Shown: one piece after another, positions 1 to 5,254 of the stretch
How the letters are laid out: every line of letters starts with the position of its first letter
How positions within the stretch are numbered: position 1 is the stretch's first letter
Source of the DNA: Bacteroidota bacterium
GTDB lineage: Bacteria; Bacteroidota; Bacteroidia; Bacteroidales; JAADJA01
Length of the DNA stretch: 5,254 nt
NCBI GenBank assembly: GCA_024278155.1
Contig: JAJRTT010000129.1
Span: 1-5,254, forward strand
Direction: 5' to 3'
Position numbers and translations under genes: made by a program
Notes under the pieces: generated by a model
What the model saw: the letters and a program-made list of their open reading frames with translations, nothing else
Databases searched by the model: none
What the model was told of the DNA's origin: nothing

Positions 1-87
1 GGGATAATTTGTTTTGAAGGCCCTGCTTATTGCCGAAGCCTTGACGATTTGGGGCCTTGCCCCGACTATACTTATTACCTTAATCAT
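1..87 (-). CDS. wecB: UDP-N-acetylglucosamine 2-epimerase, N-terminus only (cut by window edge)
   Basis: The first 29 codons of a minus-strand gene run off the left edge in an open frame. The peptide begins MIKVISIVGARPQIVKASAI and continues SRAFKTNYP. This matches the N-terminus of non-hydrolysing UDP-GlcNAc 2-epimerases: a first beta strand (residues 3-8), then the G-[TA]-R-P-[EQ] loop (residues 9-13, with Arg11 the conserved UDP-site arginine) and a helix starting IxKA. From family knowledge, the enzyme interconverts UDP-GlcNAc and UDP-ManNAc in the cytoplasm, supplying ManNAc for surface polysaccharides. The ATG at 85-87 is the natural start because the family begins almost directly with this strand; only a weak TAGG lies upstream. 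The GARPQ variant replaces the GTRPE of the E. coli enzyme. The catalytic residues lie outside the window, so the family call rests on this short but characteristic stretch. Confidence 0.83.
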   Translation of the reverse strand, partial: MIKVISIVGARPQIVKASAISRAFKTNYP

Positions 88-292
88 TGAAAAACCTATA
101 AAACGATAATTACTGAAATCATAAATTGGCAAAGTCAAATGCTACGGGTTATGCGTTGAGACATATTTGAAAAAGGATATTTGATTGCAACGATCAATTA
201 ACATTAACGCATAACTTTACTTCTAACTTCTGAACAATTACAAAATGTATTAATTAATAATTTACTGGGCGTGTTATGAACCCGGCACATCA
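88..292. other. Intergenic region between radC and the epimerase gene
   Basis: These 205 bp contain no convincing gene. Besides the inverted repeat at 146-217, there is a 12-bp palindrome TATTAATTAATA at 248-259. A one-mismatch -7-like element TGACTTTG lies on the minus strand (130-137), which would give the epimerase mRNA a leader of roughly 35 nt. No matching -33 TTG is visible at the usual spacing, so the promoter is only a suggestion. Confidence 0.4.
146..217. repeat. Long-range inverted repeat in the radC-epimerase gap
   Basis: GTTATGCGTT at 148-157 is exactly complementary to AACGCATAAC at 206-215. In plus-strand RNA the pairing extends inward by one G-U and one A-U pair (to 159/204) and outward by two G-U pairs (146-147/216-217). 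The spacer holds a smaller hairpin, TTGAT (181-185) with ATCAA (193-197). There is no T-run after either arm, so it does not look like an intrinsic terminator. It lies between the end of radC and the start of the epimerase gene and could be a protein-binding dyad or a structured leader. The function is unknown. Confidence 0.5.
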
Positions 293-994
293 TTATGCAA
301 GCAAACCCTCATCGGCAAAGCTAAAATATTTATCGTCACCTATAATAATATGGTCAACAACGGGGATATCCAAATTTTTCCCGGCCCGCACCAGTTTCTT
401 TGTAAGGTCTTCATCCGATTTACTTGGTTTGATGTTCCCCGAAGGATGGTTGTGGCACAGTATTATGGAACTGGTATTGTTTTCGAGGGCGGCCTTGAAA
501 ATCTTTTTTGCATCCACAACGGTACCTGCCAAGCCCCCTTCACTCACCAGGTAATCACGGATAATCGTATTGTTGGTGCGCAATAAAAGTATGTAAAAGG
601 ATTCATAGGACGAATCACCGATCAATGCATGAAAATATTCAAACGCATCCCTGCTGCCAGAAATTTTCTTTTTGACAATGACTTCTGCCTGTCTCCTTCT
701 CCTTCCAAGTTCCAAAGCGGCAATAATGGAAATCGCCTTGGCTTCGCCAATACCTTTAAATTTGCAAAGCTCCTTGATGTTCATTTTCGAGAGCTCGATC
801 AGATTTCCATCCACACTGTGCAGAATCCGTTTGGCAAGATCAACGGCCGACTCGTTGCGGCTGCCGGAACCAAGCAAAATGGCAATGAGTTCGGCGTCGC
901 TCAATGCAACCTTTCCTTTCAAAGTCAGTTTTTCCCGTGGCCGGTCATCCTCGGCCCATGCTGTAATGGGGACGTATTCTTTTGTAGGTTCCAT
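293..994 (-). CDS. radC: RadC family protein (JAMM/MPN+ domain, UPF0758)
   Basis: This is a complete 233-residue RadC, normal for the family. Residues 18-60 carry the UPF0758 N-terminal region (PREKL, then LSDAELIAILLGSG). A helix-hairpin-helix lies at about 72-97 (KFKGIGEAKA). The C-terminal JAB/MPN domain has the full JAMM metal motif: Glu131, His181, His183, Ser191 and Asp194 in the spacing HxH-x7-S-x2-D, followed by the conserved PVVDHIIIG. All expected zinc ligands are present, so a metal-dependent hydrolase active site is intact. The cellular role of RadC is unsettled: the historical DNA-repair label is doubtful, and relatives often sit on mobile elements and genomic islands. The ATG at 992-994 has no obvious ribosome-binding site; an AGGAG (1033-1037) is about 40 nt upstream, too far to serve it. 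It lies 49 bp after rloB on the same strand, so co-transcription is possible. Confidence 0.95.
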   Translation of the reverse strand: MEPTKEYVPITAWAEDDRPREKLTLKGKVALSDAELIAILLGSGSRNESAVDLAKRILHSVDGNLIELSKMNIKELCKFKGIGEAKAISIIAALELGRRRRQAEVIVKKKISGSRDAFEYFHALIGDSSYESFYILLLRTNNTIIRDYLVSEGGLAGTVVDAKKIFKAALENNTSSIILCHNHPSGNIKPSKSDEDLTKKLVRAGKNLDIPVVDHIIIGDDKYFSFADEGLLA

Positions 995-1043
995 AAAAAG
1001 ATATTTGCTTACGAAAATATAAATACTCCGGTCTCCTTATTTA

Positions 1044-1712
1044 TTATTGCACAATGTTATTTGAACTTGACAAAATATTCTGTGCCAATTTATAAACTCT
1101 GGTCCCTAAATAATTTGGCCATCTTGTTCTTGGGTTTGAATCCAACTTGATTGCATTATCAATTGCATCTTGAACATTTTCAACAAATAAAAATGCGTTA
1201 TATTTTGCTTCATTAAACCCACCTAATAGATCTGACAACATTTTTTTCGAATAAGTCTTACTTCGGCTTACTTTTGCATTTCTATATAAATCTTTTTTTA
1301 CTAACTTTGATAATTTGGTACAATCAATAAAATGCAATAAAAGCCATAATTCAAAAGCTGGATTACTTACCGCCAAGAAATAACCTTTCTTTTGATGGCA
1401 AATTTGTGCAACAGATCGTATCATTTCGGCCTCCCAGGATTGATAGTCCCTGTCTATTGCCATCCATAACTCATCGTTCCCATCCAAATTATACTCACCC
1501 TTAAAGGCGTTCAATTGTCCCAAAACATTTTCAGGATTGGAGTTGTTATCCAGTTTTTCAATAACCTCAACATGAACTTTGGTCGAGTCAAAACTTTCTG
1601 CAAGCCCCTCAAAATAAATCCTTTCAGTTTTACGTCCTTCAGTAGCAACGACAATTAACTTTGCACTTCTTTTATTCTCTGGTCTTTTAAACTCCCTTTT
1701 TATCCTTCCCAT
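1044..1712 (-). CDS. rloB: RloB-like protein, candidate Toprim-type effector paired with RloA
   Basis: This 222-residue protein matches the RloB family. Family landmarks are the strand-plus-loop LIVVATEGRKTE (19-30; Glu25, Lys28, Thr29, Glu30), then YFEGL (33-37), the acidic strand ELWMAIDRD (81-89; Asp87 and Asp89), the block SNPAFELWLLLHF (116-128), and a C-terminal NPRTRWPNYLGTRVYKLAQ. The early Glu followed by a DxD reads like a Toprim metal site, which would make it a nuclease; that activity is inference. rlo genes were first named as R-linked ORFs near type I restriction genes in Campylobacter. The preferred start is the ATG at 1710-1712, which shares one base with the rloA stop (TAATG), a sign of translational coupling. 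A TTG two codons earlier is a weaker alternative. Codons are AT-rich compared with the flanking genes. There is no signal peptide or membrane segment, so it should be cytoplasmic. Confidence 0.88.
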   Translation of the reverse strand: MGRIKREFKRPENKRSAKLIVVATEGRKTERIYFEGLAESFDSTKVHVEVIEKLDNNSNPENVLGQLNAFKGEYNLDGNDELWMAIDRDYQSWEAEMIRSVAQICHQKKGYFLAVSNPAFELWLLLHFIDCTKLSKLVKKDLYRNAKVSRSKTYSKKMLSDLLGGFNEAKYNAFLFVENVQDAIDNAIKLDSNPRTRWPNYLGTRVYKLAQNILSSSNNIVQ

Positions 1713-3058
1713 TACCAATTCAAGTCTTTAGAGTTAGATAAAAAAGGAATAGCACCAAACCTACCATTAAGATAACCTTTTTTAATATCCTTATCCGCTC
1801 TTGGCTTAAACTCAAGCAATGAATAGAAACTAGAACTTCCAAATTGATTTTTCTCGACAAACCAAATTTCATCTTTTCTAAACATTTCTAAATCGAGTAA
1901 GTTTGATTCATGGGTTGTAACTATCAACTGTCCTTTTGAAAAAATTAACTGGTTTAGAAAATAATCCAATATCCCTTTGGTTAGAATTGGATGCATGCTC
2001 CTATCTATTTCATCTATCAGATAAACTGAATCTTTTTTTGCCAAATCCACTAACATAGGAATAAAATCAATCAAGCGCCGAGTACCATCTGATTCCTCAT
2101 CCATATCAAAAACAACACTTTCACCATTTTTATTTAAATGGGTCGTTATCAGCTTAAATGCCTTGATATTCCCTTTTTTATCCCTCTCAAAAGCAAAACT
2201 CATTCTATCATCTTCGGAACCAATTACCGCCCTTTTCCCTTCTTCCAAACCATTAATTAAATCATCAATCAGTTCTTTGGGCAATTCCTTAATATCAGTC
2301 TCATAGTTGACTTCTGTCTTTATCAAATCAGAAACCCCAGTATTAAAATATTTTAAAAATCTTGACATGGATTCTGATAAGTCTTTATCTAAATCCAGGT
2401 GAAACTCCATACCTCGAAACCTTGTCCTTGGGAAAAACACCTTCAGTTTGTTGTCAAACCAATCATAAACCTCGTTTATTTGTGAAATATAGTTAATGTT
2501 TCTTTCTAAGCACTCTTTCAAAAAAGTTTTGTTTCCCGAAGTGCCCCTTGCAACAAATAAAGCAAATTGTTCATCGTCTTTATTCTTAAACTTAATATTT
2601 CCAAATTCAACTGTAGTTGTTGTTTTTGTCGACTTCCTTTCAAATATTCTTTTTTCTGTTCGTTTATTTATTATATACAACCACTCCTCCGAAATTATAC
2701 TTTTGTTAAATTTAACTCCATAAGCATAATTGCTGTTGCCTACCTTAATCTCTATTTCAATTCTAGAATATCCTCCAATCTTTTTTCTCAATTTAAATAA
2801 TTCTACAGGAATTTCCTTATTTATGGAAGTTAAGCTTTTCGTTGCCATATTTTGAATTAAAGAAACTACTTTAATCAAATTAGATTTACCGGAAGCATTT
2901 GCTCCGTATATAATACCGGTTTTTAAAACAGGAATGTCATCCCGCTTCTTAGAACGGACTATATGTTTTGATTTGGCACTACCTTTTCCAGGAATCAAGC
3001 TGAATTCAATTTCTGAATCAAAAGACAAGATATTTGAAGAAAAAACACGGATTAACAT
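1712..3058 (-). CDS. rloA: RloA-like AAA15 (COG1106) ABC-type ATPase
   Basis: This 448-residue ATPase starts MLIRVFSSNILSFDSEIEFS, the usual AAA15 opening. Motifs in order: Walker A GANASGKS (52-59); a long middle insertion (about 80-310) typical of the family; a signature-like ESDGTRRL (322-329); Walker B VYLIDE (345-350, catalytic Glu350); a switch histidine in TTHES (His383); and the family C-terminal block GYLNGRFGAIP (428-438). All nucleotide-site residues are present. By analogy with the AAA15 subunits of PARIS and similar systems, it probably senses an invader and controls the partner effector RloB; this is inference. The ATG at 3056-3058 is preferred over an in-frame TTG at 3080-3082, because the family begins directly with the MLI strand and the extra eight residues look non-native. 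A weak AGG lies 6 nt upstream of the ATG. It is the first gene of the rloAB unit, AT-rich, and overlaps rloB by one base. Confidence 0.9.
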   Translation of the reverse strand: MLIRVFSSNILSFDSEIEFSLIPGKGSAKSKHIVRSKKRDDIPVLKTGIIYGANASGKSNLIKVVSLIQNMATKSLTSINKEIPVELFKLRKKIGGYSRIEIEIKVGNSNYAYGVKFNKSIISEEWLYIINKRTEKRIFERKSTKTTTTVEFGNIKFKNKDDEQFALFVARGTSGNKTFLKECLERNINYISQINEVYDWFDNKLKVFFPRTRFRGMEFHLDLDKDLSESMSRFLKYFNTGVSDLIKTEVNYETDIKELPKELIDDLINGLEEGKRAVIGSEDDRMSFAFERDKKGNIKAFKLITTHLNKNGESVVFDMDEESDGTRRLIDFIPMLVDLAKKDSVYLIDEIDRSMHPILTKGILDYFLNQLIFSKGQLIVTTHESNLLDLEMFRKDEIWFVEKNQFGSSSFYSLLEFKPRADKDIKKGYLNGRFGAIPFLSNSKDLNW

Positions 3059-3146
3059 AATATACCTATTATTGTGTCGCAATATTACGATATTTTCGTC
3101 ACATTACCAAATAATTGTATTGACGGAAATCAGAGGGCAAAAATTT

Positions 3147-3210
3147 ATTGAACTGGTTTCATCAGAATATGCCGATCCAAAGAATTTACATTGCCTGTTC
3201 AATCGGCATA
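3147..3210 (-). other. Interlocking inverted repeats between the radical SAM gene and rloA (possible terminator/attenuator)
   Basis: TATGCCGAT (3168-3176) is a perfect complement of ATCGGCATA (3202-3210). A second pair, ATTGAACtGG (3147-3156) with CCtGTTCAAT (3194-3203), forms nine pairs around one T-T mismatch. The pairs interlock and share two bases (3202-3203), so the RNA could fold one way or the other, or nearly as a pseudoknot. On the minus strand the structure begins 2 nt after the radical SAM stop codon. The second stem is followed by AAATTTTTG, a short T-run. It could end the radical SAM transcript or gate read-through into rloA. Confidence 0.4.
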
Positions 3211-3211
3211 A

Positions 3212-3991
3212 TCAAGAAAAAACCCGGGCCTCTATCCCATTGTCTGTCATTAACTTCGCAATAGAACCTAATTCCAATTTGGATATTTTCTCCAGCGAAT
3301 TCAAGGGCGTATCCCTCTCAATGGAATAAACCATGACATATCGGGGATTTATTTCCTTCAATACTTTTATCAAAGCTTTTAATTCATCAGGGCTGGTATT
3401 GTCAAACTTAATCCCATCGTGTTCCCCTTTTATGAACAGGGTCTGGATGATTTGTCCCCCATCGAATTTCTTTATTTCGGAAATTGTCTTTTTTAAGGAA
3501 AGCCCTTTTGCCGGGATATTCATCAATGAAAATGTTTCTTCAATGGCCGTATCCAATTTCAATACATTGTTGTCAACTTTTTGCAAGGCATCAAACACTT
3601 TGGGCTTATGGAGCATGGAGGCATTTGACAAAACAGTGATTTCAGCGTCAGGGAAATAAAAGTTCCGAAGGGAAATGGTATCTTCGATGATCCCTGAAAA
3701 CTTGGGGTGGACAGTTGGTTCGCCATTACCGGCAAAAGTAATGTTATCGGGCGGGTTGCCCTCTTCGGTCATTTGCCGTAACTTGATCTCCAGGCTTTGT
3801 TCAACATCGGAACGGCTGGGCAGTTTAACTCTTTCTGCCTTGTTTTTATAAGTCCAGCCACACTCGCAATAAACACAATTGAACGTACAAAACTTATAGC
3901 TTTCAGGGAGCAGGTTCACACCGAGGGAAACCCCAAAACGGCGGCTCTTCACCGGACCAAAGATTATATCGTCAAAAAGGAATGTTGCCAT
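3212..3991 (-). CDS. Radical SAM protein, COG0731 type
   Basis: This complete 259-residue protein has the radical SAM cluster motif C-x3-C-x2-C at Cys35, Cys39 and Cys42 (CTFNCVYC), with a further Cys44 nearby. The opening FGPVKSRRFGVSLGVNLLP (11-29), the SAM-binding FAGNGEPTVHP (86-96), LKLDTA (145-150) and VYSIERDTP (221-229) are all features of the COG0731 group, named for archaeal tRNA wyosine synthesis enzymes. It should bind a [4Fe-4S] cluster and cleave S-adenosylmethionine to start a radical reaction in the cytoplasm. The substrate is not known for bacterial members, and bacteria are not known to make wyosine, so a tRNA role should not be assumed. The start ATG at 3989-3991 fits the family N-terminus. 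The gene diverges from the polyprenyl synthase gene across 58 bp, and its base composition resembles the housekeeping neighbours rather than rloAB. Confidence 0.9.
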   Translation of the reverse strand: MATFLFDDIIFGPVKSRRFGVSLGVNLLPESYKFCTFNCVYCECGWTYKNKAERVKLPSRSDVEQSLEIKLRQMTEEGNPPDNITFAGNGEPTVHPKFSGIIEDTISLRNFYFPDAEITVLSNASMLHKPKVFDALQKVDNNVLKLDTAIEETFSLMNIPAKGLSLKKTISEIKKFDGGQIIQTLFIKGEHDGIKFDNTSPDELKALIKVLKEINPRYVMVYSIERDTPLNSLEKISKLELGSIAKLMTDNGIEARVFS

Positions 3992-3995
3992 AGGG

Positions 3996-4003
3996 CAAAA
4001 ATA
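3996..4003 (-). promoter_or_regulatory. -7-like element TATTTTTG before the radical SAM gene
   Basis: Read on the minus strand, this is an exact match to the Bacteroidota -7 consensus TAnnTTTG. It ends only 4 nt before the ATG, so a transcript from it would be nearly leaderless, and no -33 TTG sits at the usual spacing. It may be a chance match in AT-rich DNA. Confidence 0.2.
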
Positions 4004-4028
4004 AATATCTTAATCAAACAAATTGCAT

Positions 4029-4036
4029 TAATTTTG
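4029..4036 (+). promoter_or_regulatory. -7-like element TAATTTTG before the polyprenyl synthase gene
   Basis: This is an exact match to the Bacteroidota -7 consensus TAnnTTTG, 13 nt before the ATG at 4050. It would give a short leader of roughly 5-10 nt. No TTG lies about 19-21 nt upstream for the -33 element. It is the best promoter candidate in the 58-bp divergent region, but is supported by one half-site only. Confidence 0.4.
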
Positions 4037-4049
4037 GCAACAGAAACTT

Positions 4050-5024
4050 ATGGATACCCTTGCTGAAATAAAGCTCCCGGTTCAGGCCCACCTTACAGTG
4101 TTTGAAAAGAAGTTCAGGAACTCGATGAAAAGTTCTGTCCCCCTTCTCGACATCATAACCCGCTACATCGTGAAACGAAAAGGGAAGCAAATGCGGCCCA
4201 TGTTTGTTTTTTTGAGTGCCAAGCTCATGGGCGAGGTGAACGATTCAACTTTCACAGCGGCCTCCTTGATCGAATTACTGCATACGGCCACACTTGTACA
4301 CGACGATGTGGTGGACGATTCGAATAAACGTAGGGGCTTCTTTTCCATCAATGCCCTTTGGAAAAACAAAGTGGCCGTATTGGTTGGCGATTACCTCCTT
4401 TCGCGCGGCCTTCTCCTCTCTTTGGACAACGAGGAATTCGGTTTGTTGAAAATTGTCTCTAATGCCACCAAGGAAATGAGCGAGGGCGAGCTGCTGCAAA
4501 TCGAAAAGGCGCGCAAGTTGGACATCGAGGAAGATGTTTATTTTGAAATCATCCGTAAGAAAACGGCCTCGCTCATTGCTTCCTGTTGTGCTGCCGGGGC
4601 TTCTTCGGTAAAGGCGGAAAAGGAACAAATTGAAAAGATGCGGCGCTTCGGGGAACTTACCGGCATTGCTTTTCAAATAAAAGATGATTTGTTCGATTAT
4701 GAAAAATCCAATGCAACCGGAAAACCGGCAGGCATTGATATCAAAGAGCAAAAAATGACATTGCCCCTTATCTATCTGCTGAACAATACGGGCTTCATGG
4801 AGAAAAGGAGGATCATCAACATTGTGAAAAACCATAATAACAACCCTGAAAAGGTGGCCCTTGTAATCGACAAAGTGAATAAAAGCGGTGGGATAGAATA
4901 TGCCCGCGAAAAGATGAAAGATTACCACAACCGCGCTATTCAAATCCTGGACGAATTTCCCGATTCCCCTTCAAGAACTTCCCTTAAGCAGCTGGTAAGT
5001 TTTACGATTGAACGTAAGAAGTAA
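4050..5024 (+). CDS. ispB: Polyprenyl diphosphate synthase (trans-isoprenyl diphosphate synthase)
   Basis: This complete 324-residue enzyme condenses isopentenyl diphosphate units onto an allylic diphosphate, making the long prenyl tail used for menaquinone. Motifs in order: GKQMRP (45-50) for IPP binding; the first aspartate-rich motif DDVVD (85-89) within LLHTATLVHDDVVDD, followed by RRG (94-96); VAVLVGDYLLSRG (108-120); KKT (170-172); FQIKDDLFDY (208-217), which holds the second aspartate-rich motif DDLFD (212-216). All magnesium-binding aspartates are present. The residues before DDVVD are small (Ala80 at minus five), in keeping with a long-chain product rather than farnesyl or geranylgeranyl diphosphate, but the exact chain length cannot be read, so ispB is used as a family symbol. 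The N-terminal half (KKFRNSMKS, IVKRKGKQMRPMFVFLSAK) is typical of Bacteroidota enzymes and supports the ATG chosen. It is transcribed divergently from the radical SAM gene. Confidence 0.95.
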   Translation: MDTLAEIKLPVQAHLTVFEKKFRNSMKSSVPLLDIITRYIVKRKGKQMRPMFVFLSAKLMGEVNDSTFTAASLIELLHTATLVHDDVVDDSNKRRGFFSINALWKNKVAVLVGDYLLSRGLLLSLDNEEFGLLKIVSNATKEMSEGELLQIEKARKLDIEEDVYFEIIRKKTASLIASCCAAGASSVKAEKEQIEKMRRFGELTGIAFQIKDDLFDYEKSNATGKPAGIDIKEQKMTLPLIYLLNNTGFMEKRRIINIVKNHNNNPEKVALVIDKVNKSGGIEYAREKMKDYHNRAIQILDEFPDSPSRTSLKQLVSFTIERKK

Positions 5025-5178
5025 GTCATTAAATCCACGAATTCCACTTCTGTACGGGATAACACGGATTTTGCTTCACTAAAGCGTTATGCCATTGCGG
5101 CTTATCAGTTCATTAAATTACACTAATAAAAACCCTTGTATGCGGCTGGCAGGTTTGAAGATATATTGCAACATCATG
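5025..5178. other. Non-coding stretch after the polyprenyl synthase gene
   Basis: I see no gene here. There are scattered short motifs, such as AAATCC (5031-5036) matched by a later GGATTT, and a weak AAGC/GCTT hairpin around 5080-5105 with no T-run, so no convincing terminator for the upstream gene. The sequence resembles ordinary decayed intergenic DNA. Confidence 0.4.
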
Positions 5179-5222
5179 AAAATGGACAATTTATATAGTC
5201 CACTATATAAATTGTCCATTTT
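5179..5222. repeat. Perfect 21-bp inverted repeat with a 2-nt centre
   Basis: The left arm (5179-5199, beginning AAAATGGACAATTTA) and the right arm (5202-5222, ending AAATTGTCCATTTT) are exact reverse complements with only CC between them. The arms are AT-rich but carry GGAC/GTCC near their outer ends. Outside the 44 nt the symmetry stops abruptly. The A4 and T4 flanks resemble a bidirectional terminator, though the stem has few G-C pairs. Alternatively, it is an operator, since a -7-like TATCTTTG starts 7 nt after it. The palindrome is certain; its role is not. Confidence 0.95.
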
Positions 5223-5228
5223 ATTCAA

Positions 5229-5236
5229 TATCTTTG
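5229..5236 (+). promoter_or_regulatory. -7-like element TATCTTTG reading out of the right edge
   Basis: This is an exact match to TAnnTTTG just downstream of the 44-nt palindrome. The -33 position would fall inside the right arm of the palindrome, but the TTG there (5212-5214) is only 14 nt away, shorter than usual. AAAGGA at 5248-5253 could be a ribosome-binding site for a gene beginning beyond the window. If so, the palindrome would be placed as an operator. Confidence 0.3.
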
Positions 5237-5254
5237 CTACATGATTCAAAGGAC

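Noticed and set aside
8..109. Plus-strand hydrophobic reading frame ending LIIEKPIKR, resembling an acyltransferase C-terminus
   Set aside because: An in-frame stop at 5-7 leaves only 33 codons. The opposite strand encodes a clear UDP-GlcNAc 2-epimerase N-terminus over the same bases.
148..215. GTTATGCGTT/AACGCATAAC arms as an integron attC site
   Set aside because: The words resemble parts of attC sites, but the paired R and L boxes with the expected order and spacing are absent, and there is no integrase or cassette structure.
3059..3082. Longer rloA starting at TTG 3080
   Set aside because: The eight added residues do not look like the family N-terminus, which begins directly with the MLI strand. 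The ATG at 3056-3058 is the better start.
2934..3329. 131-codon plus-strand frame over the rloA start and radical SAM end
   Set aside because: It is antisense to two well-supported genes and has no recognisable protein features.
4275..4943. 222-codon minus-strand frame inside the polyprenyl synthase gene
   Set aside because: It is the antisense shadow of a gene with complete catalytic motifs and has no family features of its own.
5118..5219. A 33-codon minus-strand frame starting MDNLYSGL
   Set aside because: It mirrors the plus-strand frame because of the palindrome and has no recognisable family or translation signal.
5176..5244. A 22-codon plus-strand frame starting MKMDNLYS across the palindrome
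   Set aside because: It is very short, has no ribosome-binding site, and is built almost wholly of the palindrome, so chance is the simplest explanation.

Overview
The window looks like a piece of chromosome from a member of the Bacteroidota, probably near Cytophagales or Flavobacteriia. The protein styles fit, above all the polyprenyl synthase N-terminus and the RadC and COG0731 radical SAM proteins. Clear Shine-Dalgarno sequences are nearly absent, and several intergenic gaps carry matches to the Bacteroidota -7 element TAnnTTTG. This placement is an inference; no rRNA or other taxonomic marker is present.

Layout, left to right: (1) the first 29 codons of a UDP-GlcNAc 2-epimerase on the minus strand, cut by the window edge (1-87); (2) a 205-bp gap holding a long-range inverted repeat; (3) a complete radC (293-994, minus); (4) an AT-rich two-gene unit, rloB (1044-1712) and rloA (1712-3058), both minus and joined by a TAATG stop/start overlap; (5) a 153-bp gap with interlocking inverted repeats; (6) a COG0731-type radical SAM gene (3212-3991, minus); (7) a 58-bp divergent intergenic region; (8) a polyprenyl diphosphate synthase gene (4050-5024, plus); (9) a 230-bp tail with no convincing gene, containing a perfect 21-bp palindrome with a 2-nt centre and a -7-like motif just after it, close to the right edge.

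The most interesting content is the rloA-rloB pair. RloA is an AAA15-type (COG1106) ABC-like ATPase with Walker A, signature-like, Walker B and switch-histidine motifs. RloB is an RloB-family protein with a Toprim-like pattern of acidic residues. This sensor-ATPase plus candidate-nuclease layout parallels known anti-phage systems such as PARIS. Here the pair stands without restriction-modification genes inside the window. It is visibly more AT-rich than its housekeeping neighbours and is wedged between two same-strand chromosomal genes, which suggests horizontal acquisition. Radical SAM, rloA, rloB, radC and the epimerase all read leftward. The 49-bp rloB-radC gap makes read-through into radC plausible, while the structured gaps on either side could separate transcription units.
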